DNA from: Burkholderia pyrrocinia
Lineage (GTDB): Bacteria; Pseudomonadota; Gammaproteobacteria; Burkholderiales; Burkholderiaceae
Assembly (NCBI RefSeq): GCF_022809715.1
Contig: NZ_CP094461.1
Span: forward strand, 186,001 to 250,000
DNA length: 64,000 nucleotides
Direction of reading: 5' to 3'
Shown: piece by piece, positions 56,003-64,000 of the stretch
Position numbering within the stretch: the stretch's first letter is position 1
How the letters are laid out: each line of letters starts with the position of its first letter
The notes under the pieces: model-generated
What the model saw: only the letters and a program-made list of their open reading frames with translations
Told to the model about the DNA's origin: nothing
Database searches by the model: none
Translations under genes and position numbers: made by a program

Positions 56003-57013
56003 ATGCTCAGCGTGATTTGCGAATCCCCCGGCGTGCTGCGCGTGCAGCATCGCGAACTGCCCGTGCGCGGCAGCGGCGAAGTCTTGTTGCGCGTGCAGCG
56101 TGTCGGCATCTGCGGCACCGACCTGCACATCTTCACCGGCAACCAGCCGTATCTCGAGTATCCGCGCGTGATGGGCCATGAACTGTCCGCCGTCGTGGTC
56201 GAGGCGGAACCCGAGTCGGGGCTCGGCGCCGGCGATGCGGTGTACGTGATGCCGTATCTGTCGTGCGGGCACTGCGTGGCATGCCGTCACGGCAACACGA
56301 ACTGCTGCGTGAACATCAAGGTGCTCGGCGTGCATCGCGACGGCGCGCTGGCCGAATACCTCAGCGTGCCCGCGCAGTTCGTTCACAAGGCCGACGGCAT
56401 TTCGCTCGACCAGGCGGCGATGCTCGAATTCCTCGCGATCGGCGCGCATGCGGTGCGGCGCGCGGCGGTCCGCCCCGGGCAGCGGGCGCTGGTCGTCGGC
56501 GCCGGGCCGATCGGCATGGCCGCGATGATCTTCGCGAAGCTGCGCGGCGCCGACGTGACGTGCCTCGACACGCGGGCCGACCGCCTGGCGTTTTGCCGGC
56601 AGCACCTGGGTGTCGACGCGGCGGTGGAGGTCGGGCCGGACGACGGGGCGCGCCTCGCGGCGCTGACGGACGGCGAGTATTTCGATGCGGTGTTCGACGC
56701 GACCGGCAACCTCGATGCGATGAATCGCGGCTTCGAATTCGTCGCGCACGGCGGCAAATACACGCTGATCTCGATCGTGCGCGGGCATGTCGCGTTCTCG
56801 GATCCCGAATTCCACAAGCGGGAAACTACCTTGCTTGCGAGCCGCAATGCGACGGCCGAGGATTTCGCGACCGTGCTCGACGCGATGCGCGCGGGGCGCA
56901 TTCCCGACCGCGCGCTGAACACGCACCGGATGCGGCTCGAGGACGTGCCGGATGCGCTGCCGCGTCTGCTGGACGCGGGGCAGACCGTCGTGAAGGCGCT
57001 CGTCGAATGCTGA
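56003..57013 (+). CDS. Zinc-dependent sugar-acid dehydrogenase (LgoD-like)
   Basis: 336 aa. Medium-chain dehydrogenase: catalytic zinc ligands Cys37 (GICGTD) and His59/Glu60 (GHE), structural zinc Cys88, 91, 94 and 102 (CGHCVACRHGNTNCC), Rossmann motif VVGAGPIGM (165-173). The signatures RVGICGTDLHIFTGNQPYLEYPRV, TNCCVNIKVLGVH and SDPEFHKRETTLLASRNAT closely recall E. coli L-galactonate 5-dehydrogenase (LgoD/YjjN). It could turn L-galactonate into D-tagaturonate; a fuconate analogue is the alternative. Last gene of the operon. Confidence 0.87.
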   Translation: MLSVICESPGVLRVQHRELPVRGSGEVLLRVQRVGICGTDLHIFTGNQPYLEYPRVMGHELSAVVVEAEPESGLGAGDAVYVMPYLSCGHCVACRHGNTNCCVNIKVLGVHRDGALAEYLSVPAQFVHKADGISLDQAAMLEFLAIGAHAVRRAAVRPGQRALVVGAGPIGMAAMIFAKLRGADVTCLDTRADRLAFCRQHLGVDAAVEVGPDDGARLAALTDGEYFDAVFDATGNLDAMNRGFEFVAHGGKYTLISIVRGHVAFSDPEFHKRETTLLASRNATAEDFATVLDAMRAGRIPDRALNTHRMRLEDVPDALPRLLDAGQTVVKALVEC

Positions 57014-57076
57014 TCCGCCGCCCGTCGGGCGAAGCCGGCATGCGCGACGAAGGGCCTGCCTCCGGCCGTTTCGCTT

Positions 57077-57105
57077 GACCGGCGCCGCCGCGGGCGGCGC
57101 CGGTC
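57077..57105. terminator. 13-bp perfect hairpin between convergent genes
   Basis: GACCGGCGCCGCC (57077-57089), loop GCG, GGCGGCGCCGGTC (57093-57105). The most stable-looking stem in the window. It separates the sugar operon from the convergent phosphatase gene; probably a two-way terminator without U-tract. Confidence 0.6.
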
Positions 57106-57128
57106 CACGGATCGATGCCTGCTGCCGG

Positions 57129-59087
57129 TTATGACGCCGACAGCGTGATCGACACGCCCGTCGCCGTATAGACCGGCGTCGCCTTGAAGCCGTCGACCGT
57201 CACCGTCGAGAACTTCGCGGCGCCTGCTGCCGCGTCGATCAGCGCGATGGTGTCGCCGGCTTTCGGCGTATAGCCGTTCACGAACTTCACGTGCAGCGTG
57301 CCGCCCGCGACGGTGAACGCGCCGCCCACGCGCAGGCGGCCGCCGCCGTTGCCGTCGATGTCGAGTTCGAGCGTCGTGTTGTCGAGCTGCGTGTAGCGGG
57401 TCGCGATCGTCACGGGTGCGCCGGCCGCGATCCGGATGCCGCCGCCGGAACCGACATACACGTCGCCGTTGCCGAACGCCATCGTGGAAGCGGCGGCGAG
57501 CGTGCCGCCGCTGACCTGCGTGCCGCCCGTATAGCTGTTGTTGCCCGCCAGCGTCAGCGTGCCGCTGCCTTGCAGCGTCAGCTTGCCGGCGCCCGCGATG
57601 TCGTTGCGCCACAGGTCGGCGGCGTTGAGGCCGCCCTTCGACGCGTCCATCGCGACGGTCACGTTGCCGTTGAATGCACCGTAGCCGTCGGCGGCGGCGA
57701 ACAGGTTCAGCCGGCCCCAGCCTTCCGCATCGTCCATCACCGGATAGCCGGACGGCAGTTCGGTGGTCTTCAGCACGACGCGCCGCTGGTCGGCGCCCAG
57801 GTACGGGAAGCGCGTCTGCAGCAGGATCTCCGCGCCCTTCGGCACGACCGGCGGCGCGCCGGTCGCGTCGATCGCGCCGAAGCCGTACGTCATGCGGCGC
57901 GTGAACGCCGCCTTGTTCGTCGCGTAGTCGGCGAACCGGTCGGTCGCCGTCGTGCCCGAGCGCGCGAATGCCGGGAAGGTCGCATCGGTGGTGCCGGTAA
58001 GCTGCTGCAGCGTCTGGTGTGCCTGGCCGTACGCGGCCTGCGCGTCGCTCGCGTACGCGGCGAGGTTGGCCGCGCTGACGGCCAGCGCGAGCATGCGGCC
58101 GCCGATCACGTCGAGCGGCGAGTGCATGCCGGCGAGGATCCGGTTCTCGCCGAGCTCGAGGCCGCGGCCGACCATTTCCTGGAAGCGCTCGGGCACGAGC
58201 CACGCCATCGTCACCGCATCGCGCATCGCTTCGGCCTGGTGGCCGCTGATGAAGCCGCCGTCGGTCGCCGGCGTCGTGCTTTCCGCGGGCACGAGCGTGG
58301 GCGCGACGACGACGCTCGAGCTCCAGCGATACGGCCGCGCATACTTGTAGAAGCGTTTCGCGGGTTCGGTCGACGCGTTGTTGCCCATTTCGTTGAGCAG
58401 GTCGACGACTTTCCCGAAACTCGCGTTGCCGCTGCTGCCGACGCCGACGTTGTTGCCGCTGTCGTTGTACAGCACGGTCGTGGCGTCGGCCGGCACGCTG
58501 GTGATGCTGGTCGTCTGCTGGGCCGCGGTGCGCCATGCCGCGGTGAGCGGCCCCATGCCGTCGGTCACGCTGTAGCCCTTGCCGCGCCGGTCGTCGTAAT
58601 AGGCGGCGTCGGCTTGCTGCGGCGTGCGCGCGGTGGTCGCGTTGACCACGTATTGCACGTTCGCCGACAGCACCGCGTCGTTCAGGCTCGTGCCGCACGG
58701 CGTGCCGTTGCCGGGCAGCCCCGTGCAGGCGGAAGGCGAGATGGCGGGAAACGCACCGTTGGCCGGCGCGGTCACGCCCGCATCGACGAGCATCGTCGAC
58801 GGCTGCCACAGGTCGAGGAAGCGGCTCACCACGCGCACGGCGGCGTTGGTCGACAGCGTTGCATAACGAGCGTCGCCGCGCTGGTTGGTCGCGACGTTGT
58901 CGACGAACGCGGGCACGCTCGGAACGGGCGCGCTGTCGACGAAGCCGGGGTCGGCCGGCGGTGCCGGGACCGCGGCGTTCGTCGAGCTCGTTGCGACGAC
59001 ATCGTCGCCGCCGCCGCAGGCAGCCAGTAGGATCGCGGTCGACAGCGCTGCGACGTGCAGCGGGAGACGGCTCGGTGACGCAAACAT
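57129..59087 (-). CDS. Lipoprotein with PAP2/haloperoxidase domain and autotransporter-type repeat
   Basis: 652 aa. Lipobox LAAC with Cys24 points to a lipid-anchored protein. The central part carries the acid phosphatase/vanadium haloperoxidase signature: K244-x6-R251-P252 (KRFYKYARP), S281-G282-H283 (FISGH), R316-x5-H322-x3-D326 (RILAGMHSPLD), in the right order. The C-terminal third holds a beta-strand repeat like those of autotransporter passengers (LTLAGNNSYTGGTQVSGGTL), but no barrel domain. Probable role: phosphomonoester or related hydrolysis at the outer membrane or cell surface. GGAG precedes the ATG. The phosphatase versus haloperoxidase choice is not decided by motifs alone. Confidence 0.85.
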   Translation of the reverse strand: MFASPSRLPLHVAALSTAILLAACGGGDDVVATSSTNAAVPAPPADPGFVDSAPVPSVPAFVDNVATNQRGDARYATLSTNAAVRVVSRFLDLWQPSTMLVDAGVTAPANGAFPAISPSACTGLPGNGTPCGTSLNDAVLSANVQYVVNATTARTPQQADAAYYDDRRGKGYSVTDGMGPLTAAWRTAAQQTTSITSVPADATTVLYNDSGNNVGVGSSGNASFGKVVDLLNEMGNNASTEPAKRFYKYARPYRWSSSVVVAPTLVPAESTTPATDGGFISGHQAEAMRDAVTMAWLVPERFQEMVGRGLELGENRILAGMHSPLDVIGGRMLALAVSAANLAAYASDAQAAYGQAHQTLQQLTGTTDATFPAFARSGTTATDRFADYATNKAAFTRRMTYGFGAIDATGAPPVVPKGAEILLQTRFPYLGADQRRVVLKTTELPSGYPVMDDAEGWGRLNLFAAADGYGAFNGNVTVAMDASKGGLNAADLWRNDIAGAGKLTLQGSGTLTLAGNNSYTGGTQVSGGTLAAASTMAFGNGDVYVGSGGGIRIAAGAPVTIATRYTQLDNTTLELDIDGNGGGRLRVGGAFTVAGGTLHVKFVNGYTPKAGDTIALIDAAAGAAKFSTVTVDGFKATPVYTATGVSITLSAS

Positions 59088-59276
59088 GCAAACTCCATCA
59101 TGAGGGTAGAAGACGGAGCATTGTGGTGGCCGATCGTGACGCGATGGTTACGAAACCGCTTCACGTCATTCGGCGCGATCGAGAGCGTCCCGCTTTCGGC
59201 GGATGATGTTCAGTTTGTGTTCCTAAACGGGACGGATATCGAAAGCAATATGGATGCCGGTAGTGGTGCGACGCGG

Positions 59277-60863
59277 CTACGCGTGCGATGCGCTCGCCTC
59301 CAGCCGGAACAGGGATACCGACTCGGAAAGCTGATTTCCCTGTTCCTCGAGCGACTTCGATGCGGCGGCGGCCTCTTCGACGAGCGCCGCATTCTGTTGC
59401 GTGACTTCATCCATTTGCGTGATGGCCAGGTTGACCTGCTCGATGCCGCGGCTCTGCTCGCTCGATGCCGCCGCGATCTCGCCCATGATGTCCGTCACGC
59501 GCGCCACCGCCTGCGTCACCTGGTCCATGGTGTCGCCCGCATTGTGCGCGAGCCGCGAGCCGTCCTGGATCTTCTGGACCGATTGCGTGATCAGTTGCCG
59601 GATTTCCTTCGCGGCAGACGATGAACGTTGCGCGAGACTTCTCACCTCGCTGGCTACCACCGCGAAGCCGCGGCCTTGTTCGCCCGCGCGTGCCGCTTCC
59701 ACGGCCGCGTTGAGCGCGAGGATGTTCGTCTGGAACGCGATCCCTTCGATCATCCCGGTGATCTCGGCGATTTTCGACGAGCTGTCGCTGATGTCCGTCA
59801 TCGTTTCGACCACCAGTCCGACCGCGGTGCTGCCGCGCTGCGCGACTTCCGATGCGTTATTGGCCAGCGAGCTTGCCTGCTGCGCGTTGTCGGCGTTCAG
59901 TCGCACGGTGGACGTCAATTCTTCCATGCTGGATGCGGTTTCCTGCAGCGATGCGGCCTGCTGTTCCGTGCGCGACGACAGGTCCTGGTTGCCGGACGCG
60001 ATTTCGCTCGCGCCCGTCGCGACGTTGCCGGACGCGATGCGGACCTGCGAAATCAGCCGCACCAGATTGGCCTGCATTTCGCGCATGGAAGCCAGCACGC
60101 TGCCGCGCGGCGCGTCGACGGTGGCGGACCCGGCGGCGAGGTCGCCGCCGGCGATGCGCTGCGCGATGTCGCTGAGCGTGGCCGGCTCCGTGCCGAGCGA
60201 ACGGGTCAGCCCTCGCACGATGATGACGCCCGCCGCCACCGCGCCCGCGACGGCGGCGAGGCAGATGATCATGAGCAGCATCCGCCGGGACGCATAACGG
60301 TCTTCCGAGTCTTTCACCATCTGCACGGAGCGTTCGCGCGTGTACAGCGCATAGGCCTGTGTTGCGTCGACCAGCTGCGCCAGAAGCGGTCGACATTGTT
60401 CGTTCATCATCGTGATGGCCTGATCGCGCCGGTTGTTCAGCGCGGCGTCGACGATCGCCCGCGCCACCGGGCCATACGTGGTTTCGATCTGGTTGATTTT
60501 CCGTACCAGCTCGCGCGCCTTGTCCGTCGCGTCGGTGCCTTCACCAACGGCGTTCCTGAGTTCGGCGAGCCGCGCGCTGACATCGCGGTCGGCCTGCAGT
60601 GCGGCTTCCTTCTCGATCTCCGTATCGCGTGGCGTTGTCACGAGCACCAGGTTGCGCGCCGCGATGGCGCGCCGATCGACGGCGACGCGTACTTTGTCCG
60701 TCAGGTCGGCGCGAGCGTTGAGGCCGTTGACGTAATTCGCGAATACCTCGTTCGCGTTGCTGAGCGATACGATGCCGAGGAACGAAACGAGCAGCACCAC
60801 GCATGCCAGAAGGCCAAATGTAAGGGTGAGTTTCGTGCGAACCGTTAGCTGTTTGCTATGCAT
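59277..60863 (-). CDS. Methyl-accepting chemotaxis protein
   Basis: 528 aa, Tar/Tsr-like. Two membrane helices (about 12-34 and 192-214) bracket a periplasmic four-helix sensor (about 35-190), then HAMP, and a cytoplasmic signalling hairpin with the invariant tip ([33 protein letters not shown] region). The C-terminus lacks a CheR-binding NWETF-like pentapeptide. The ligand is unknown; the periplasmic region carries Arg residues typical of amino/organic-acid sensors. A sigma-28 promoter candidate lies upstream (60905-60931). Confidence 0.93.
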   Translation of the reverse strand: MHSKQLTVRTKLTLTFGLLACVVLLVSFLGIVSLSNANEVFANYVNGLNARADLTDKVRVAVDRRAIAARNLVLVTTPRDTEIEKEAALQADRDVSARLAELRNAVGEGTDATDKARELVRKINQIETTYGPVARAIVDAALNNRRDQAITMMNEQCRPLLAQLVDATQAYALYTRERSVQMVKDSEDRYASRRMLLMIICLAAVAGAVAAGVIIVRGLTRSLGTEPATLSDIAQRIAGGDLAAGSATVDAPRGSVLASMREMQANLVRLISQVRIASGNVATGASEIASGNQDLSSRTEQQAASLQETASSMEELTSTVRLNADNAQQASSLANNASEVAQRGSTAVGLVVETMTDISDSSSKIAEITGMIEGIAFQTNILALNAAVEAARAGEQGRGFAVVASEVRSLAQRSSSAAKEIRQLITQSVQKIQDGSRLAHNAGDTMDQVTQAVARVTDIMGEIAAASSEQSRGIEQVNLAITQMDEVTQQNAALVEEAAAASKSLEEQGNQLSESVSLFRLEASASHA

Positions 60864-61291
60864 CTTTCAGGATCCGTTGCGTTGATGTTGGGTAGCGTTC
60901 CTTATTATCGGATTGGTTAAAAAAGTATTTAGGGTGATTGAAAAGCGCAATCGTTTGCGGGGCGAGAAACTTCGAAATGGTCAAGAACGCACTGTTCGGA
61001 GCGTTCTCGCGAGAGGTTTTTACTTCAGACGTTATCGAGTGCGTGATTTCGGAAGCGACATGGTCATGAAACTGTCACTATCCGCCTGGATGACCATGAG
61101 ATTGTCGATCGACGCGGGTTCGCCAGCCCGGAATGGAAGGCGCTTCACGTTCCGGGCGCGAAACCGCCGGATTGCCGGAACCGTCGAACGGCGGCAGCGG
61201 CACGATCGCGCGGCCGGCGAGCGGTACGCTGCATTACCGGGCGAGACGGAAGTCGAAAGGAAAAAGCGCCCGCAGTCGGCCGCAACGGCCG
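60864..61291. other. Intergenic region upstream of the chemoreceptor
   Basis: About 428 bases with no gene. It contains the sigma-28 candidate (60905-60931) and a dyad AGAACGC (60984-60990), 10 bases, GCGTTCT (61001-61007). Confidence 0.5.
60905..60931 (-). promoter_or_regulatory. Sigma-28 (FliA) promoter candidate
   Basis: Read on the minus strand: TAAA, 15 bases, TCCGATAA. This matches the flagellar consensus TAAA-N15-GCCGATAA at 11 of 12 positions with exact spacing. It ends 42 bases before the chemoreceptor start codon at 60863. Confidence 0.75.
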
Positions 61292-62812
61292 TCAAGCCGA
61301 TTGCGCAAGCGATCCCGTGTCGCCGCGGCACACGCGGTTTCTACCGTGGCGCTTCGCCGTATACAACGCGAGGTCTGCCTGATGCGTGAGCGCGTCGATG
61401 GACGCCGGGCGTGCGCGATGCCCGGTCGCGTATCCGATGCTGACCGTGAAAGCCGGAACCGTCTCGGCGAATCCGGCGAGCCGGTTGCGTTCCACTTCCG
61501 CGCGAATGGCCTCGGCGACCTTCGCGGCGCCGCTTTCGTCCGTATCCGGCAGCACCGCGACGAACTCTTCGCCGCCGTAGCGCGCGGCGATGTCGGCGCG
61601 CCGCCGCGTGTGAGTCCGGATGCATTGGGCCAGGAACCTCAGTGCCGTGTCGCCCTGCGCATGCCCATATCGGTCGTTGTACTGCTTGAAGTGGTCGGCA
61701 TCGATGAACAGCACCGACAGGCTGCCTTCATTGCTGCGCTGGAGTCGCTTCCATTCGTCGGCCAGCGCGACGTCGAGCGCGCGGCGGTTGTGCAGGCCCG
61801 TCAGCGGATCGGTGCGGGTGAGATCGGTCAGCAGCGTCTGCTTGCGAAGATTGTCCCGCAACGCGAATGCGAGCAGCCAGACGACAGTGCAGAAGAGCGT
61901 GCAGATGAACGAGGCCGACACGCCGACCGACCATGACATGCGCGTGAAGCCGGCCAGCACGTCGCGCTCGGCAGGGGCGACGACGGCAATCAGCGGGGTG
62001 CCGGGCACGCGCTGGAACGTATAGAGCCGCAAGGTTCCGTCGATGCGCGAGTAGGCCGCATAGAACCCCGAATCCTGGTTCAGCATGCGATCGAAGGTCT
62101 TCGATCGGCTCAGGCGAACCATCTGGTGTTCGCTCAGCGGCGGATTTCTGGCCAGGATGGTGCCGTCCGTGCGCAGGATCGCGCCGATGCCGTTCGGGCC
62201 GACGTTCAGTCGGGCAAGCAACTGATCGAAGTAGGCGATGTCGATGGCAACGATCGCGATCCCGTTGAACGCGTGGTCCGGACCTTCGACGCGCCGGGAC
62301 AGCGCGATGGACTCCTTGCCGTTGCGCGAGCGCGCGCGATAGGCCTCGGATACGTAAAGGCCGACGTTCGCCGAGTCGCGATGGACCTTGAAGTAGTCGC
62401 GATCGCTGAAGTCCCAGTGGTGTGACGGGCCGCAGCACCCGTCTATCAGGAGGCCGTTTCGGTCCGTCACGCCCATGCCGGTCACGTATTGCGCGGCCGC
62501 GCGCTGGAACAGCAGATCGTGCCGCAGCCCGGCGTCCATATTCCGGACCTCCGGCTTGCCGAGATCGGATGCGAGTGCGATCAGCGCGTTGTTGGACGTT
62601 TCGACGGTCCGCGCGATCTCGCTGACCAGCACGGCGGCGACGTTGCGCGAAGTCTCGTGCGCGTGTTCGACGACGCCACTTCTCATGGCCCACAGCGTCA
62701 TCGCGCTGATGCTCAGCGCGGCGAGCGACATCAGTGTGCCGAGCGCGCCGACGACAAGATGGTTTCGTCCCGCCCAGTCGGCGATTTTCTCGATGGAAGT
62801 GGATGCGGACAT
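61292..62812 (-). CDS. Membrane diguanylate cyclase (Cache + GGDEF)
   Basis: 506 aa from ATG 62812. One N-terminal and one central membrane helix enclose a periplasmic dCache-type sensor (DFSDRDYFKVHRDSANVGLYVSE, IAIVAIDIAYFDQL). The C-terminal GGDEF domain is intact: RTDPLTGLHNRRALD, then R-R-A-D five residues before GGEEF, i.e. an inhibitory I-site as well as the active site. It makes c-di-GMP and should be product-inhibited. The ribosome site is weak; a TTG further upstream is possible. Confidence 0.9.
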   Translation of the reverse strand: MSASTSIEKIADWAGRNHLVVGALGTLMSLAALSISAMTLWAMRSGVVEHAHETSRNVAAVLVSEIARTVETSNNALIALASDLGKPEVRNMDAGLRHDLLFQRAAAQYVTGMGVTDRNGLLIDGCCGPSHHWDFSDRDYFKVHRDSANVGLYVSEAYRARSRNGKESIALSRRVEGPDHAFNGIAIVAIDIAYFDQLLARLNVGPNGIGAILRTDGTILARNPPLSEHQMVRLSRSKTFDRMLNQDSGFYAAYSRIDGTLRLYTFQRVPGTPLIAVVAPAERDVLAGFTRMSWSVGVSASFICTLFCTVVWLLAFALRDNLRKQTLLTDLTRTDPLTGLHNRRALDVALADEWKRLQRSNEGSLSVLFIDADHFKQYNDRYGHAQGDTALRFLAQCIRTHTRRRADIAARYGGEEFVAVLPDTDESGAAKVAEAIRAEVERNRLAGFAETVPAFTVSIGYATGHRARPASIDALTHQADLALYTAKRHGRNRVCRGDTGSLAQSA

Positions 62813-62974
62813 GCTCGCGCTCGTAGGGAATGCCCGGTGCGATGACCGTGGCGCGCTCAAATCCGGGTTAACGGCAGGTATGCGAGGAAATGGAGGCCTG
62901 CATGCGAAGCGAATCGGCGCGGCGTTGCCGCAAAAGTGTGCGGCAGCCGCGCCGGTTGCGCGGAAGCCGATCCG

Positions 62975-63955
62975 TCAGGCGGGCGCGCCGGATTCGTCGA
63001 CGAGCCGCCCGAGCCGGACGACGGTGACGCCGGGCCGCAATTGCCGTAGCGACGGCATCACGAGCACGCAGTCGGGATAGGGCGTCACGACCGGGACCTC
63101 GTTCGACCAGCCGATCACGGTGCCGGCGTCCGGGAAATGTTCGAGCCCGGTGTAGTCGCCCGCGAAACGAAACACGCCGTTCGTCGCGACCACGGGCTCC
63201 GTCACCTGCACGACGCGCATCGTGTCCGGCAGCGGCAGGAACCAGTCGGCGGGCAGGTCGTCACGCTCGACCACGCCGGACGCGACCAGGAAGCGGGCCG
63301 TGGTGTCGCGGGCGACGTCCACCGCGCGTGCTTCCCAGTGCTGCCCGCATTCGACCAGCATCGCGCATTTCGGGCTGAGCGGATCGCCGAATGCCGCGTA
63401 ATCGCGCATCCGAGTGCCTTCCGGATGGCCTTCGTCGCGGATCACGGTGGCCGGCGCGCCGACCCGGCGCGCGAGCGCGACACCCTTGTCGAGCGGCCCC
63501 GCGACGATCAGCGGCGCACTGCGCTCATGCATCGAATGCAGGTCGAGCAGCCAGTCGGCCGTGTCGACGAACGGGCGCAGCGCGCGGGCGCGATCGAGTT
63601 CGACCGAACGGGCCGACGGATCGTCGAGCACGGCGGGCGTCCACACGCGGTTGAAATCCTGGTCGACGAAGCGTGCCGCGTCCGGCTGCGCGGGATCGAA
63701 GCGTGCGTAGGCCGCGACGTTCGCGAACGACAGCGTGAGCGTGCCGCGGCGCGGCCGCACGCCGAGCGCCAGCAGCGCGTCGACGACGATCGCGCCGCAG
63801 ACTTCGTTGCCGTGCGTGAGCGCGTTGACCATCACGTTCGGGCCGGCCTCGCCGGATGCGAAGCGATAGACGTGCTCGACGCCGGTATTGCCCGCGCGGT
63901 GCGGCGCGAGGTCGGGAAACGAAACTTCGATCGGGTACGGAGTGAAAGCGGTCAT
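62975..63955 (-). CDS. Succinylglutamate desuccinylase / aspartoacylase-family zinc hydrolase
   Basis: 326 aa. Zinc ligands H48 and E51 in ALTHGNEVCG and H140 in LDLHSMHE; the layout is that of the M14-like AstE/AspA family. The ATG at 63955 opens MTAFTPYPIEVSFPDL. No astABD genes are adjacent, so the specific N-acyl amino acid is not known. Cytoplasmic. Confidence 0.85.
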   Translation of the reverse strand: MTAFTPYPIEVSFPDLAPHRAGNTGVEHVYRFASGEAGPNVMVNALTHGNEVCGAIVVDALLALGVRPRRGTLTLSFANVAAYARFDPAQPDAARFVDQDFNRVWTPAVLDDPSARSVELDRARALRPFVDTADWLLDLHSMHERSAPLIVAGPLDKGVALARRVGAPATVIRDEGHPEGTRMRDYAAFGDPLSPKCAMLVECGQHWEARAVDVARDTTARFLVASGVVERDDLPADWFLPLPDTMRVVQVTEPVVATNGVFRFAGDYTGLEHFPDAGTVIGWSNEVPVVTPYPDCVLVMPSLRQLRPGVTVVRLGRLVDESGAPA

Positions 63956-64000
63956 GGCGGCGTACCGGGTAACGAAAACGTAAGGAAGGCGCGTGCGATC

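Overview
The window is about 64 kb of high-GC DNA that reads like a secondary replicon of a Burkholderia species, probably of the cepacia complex. This is an inference from gene content and style: long GC-rich ORFs, DUF4148 exported proteins, a GC-rich Fur-type dyad, and several sugar importers of the CUT2 type with oxidative sugar catabolism. No rRNA, tRNA, CRISPR array, insertion sequence or replication origin was seen.

Left part (1-16 kb). A minus-strand block holds a partial AhpD-like protein, a decayed Ohr fragment, a DedA-rhodanese fusion, an acetoacetate decarboxylase / 3-hydroxybutyrate dehydrogenase / patatin operon (ketone-body and polyhydroxybutyrate turnover) and a bestrophin. Next come an NADH dehydrogenase-like flavoprotein facing a complete Ohr/OsmC gene, a MocR regulator divergent from an NmrA-like protein, and a LysR regulator. 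A hisC-type aminotransferase gene is preceded by what looks like a complete histidine attenuator: a short leader peptide with a His-Leu-His4 run, an alternative hairpin, then a classic terminator. A LuxR-type regulator diverges from it.

Middle part (16-31.6 kb). A TRAP transporter (dctPQM) with a palindromic operator candidate is followed by an exported beta-propeller lactonase and an alpha/beta hydrolase, which fits lactone or sugar-acid use. Next is a symmetric efflux locus. A CusR/IrlR-type two-component system converges on an outer-membrane factor / adaptor / RND pump operon, and each outer end carries a small exported DUF4148 gene. Both divergent promoter regions hold nearly the same 18-bp dyad at the same distance from the regulator and pump start codons. 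A truncated MFS gene abuts one DUF4148 gene.

Sugar part (32-57 kb). Three CUT2 ABC importers lie in 22 kb: ytfQRT-yjfF (galactofuranose type), xylFGH within a xylAB-xylFGH operon under a divergent xylR-galM unit, and an operon joining a third importer to an aldose dehydrogenase, a COG3618 lactonase and an LgoD-like zinc dehydrogenase. The last looks like an oxidative route for L-galactose, L-fucose or a related sugar under a FadR-type GntR regulator with visible operator candidates. A GC-rich hairpin follows each of the three solute-binding protein genes. Between the xyl and L-sugar operons lie an arsB remnant, a small unknown gene, and a TonB-dependent receptor with a Fur-type dyad.

Right end (57-64 kb). 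All genes are on the minus strand: a lipoprotein joining a PAP2-type phosphatase domain to an autotransporter-type repeat, a chemoreceptor with a sigma-28 promoter candidate, a Cache-GGDEF diguanylate cyclase, and a zinc-dependent desuccinylase/aspartoacylase-family protein.
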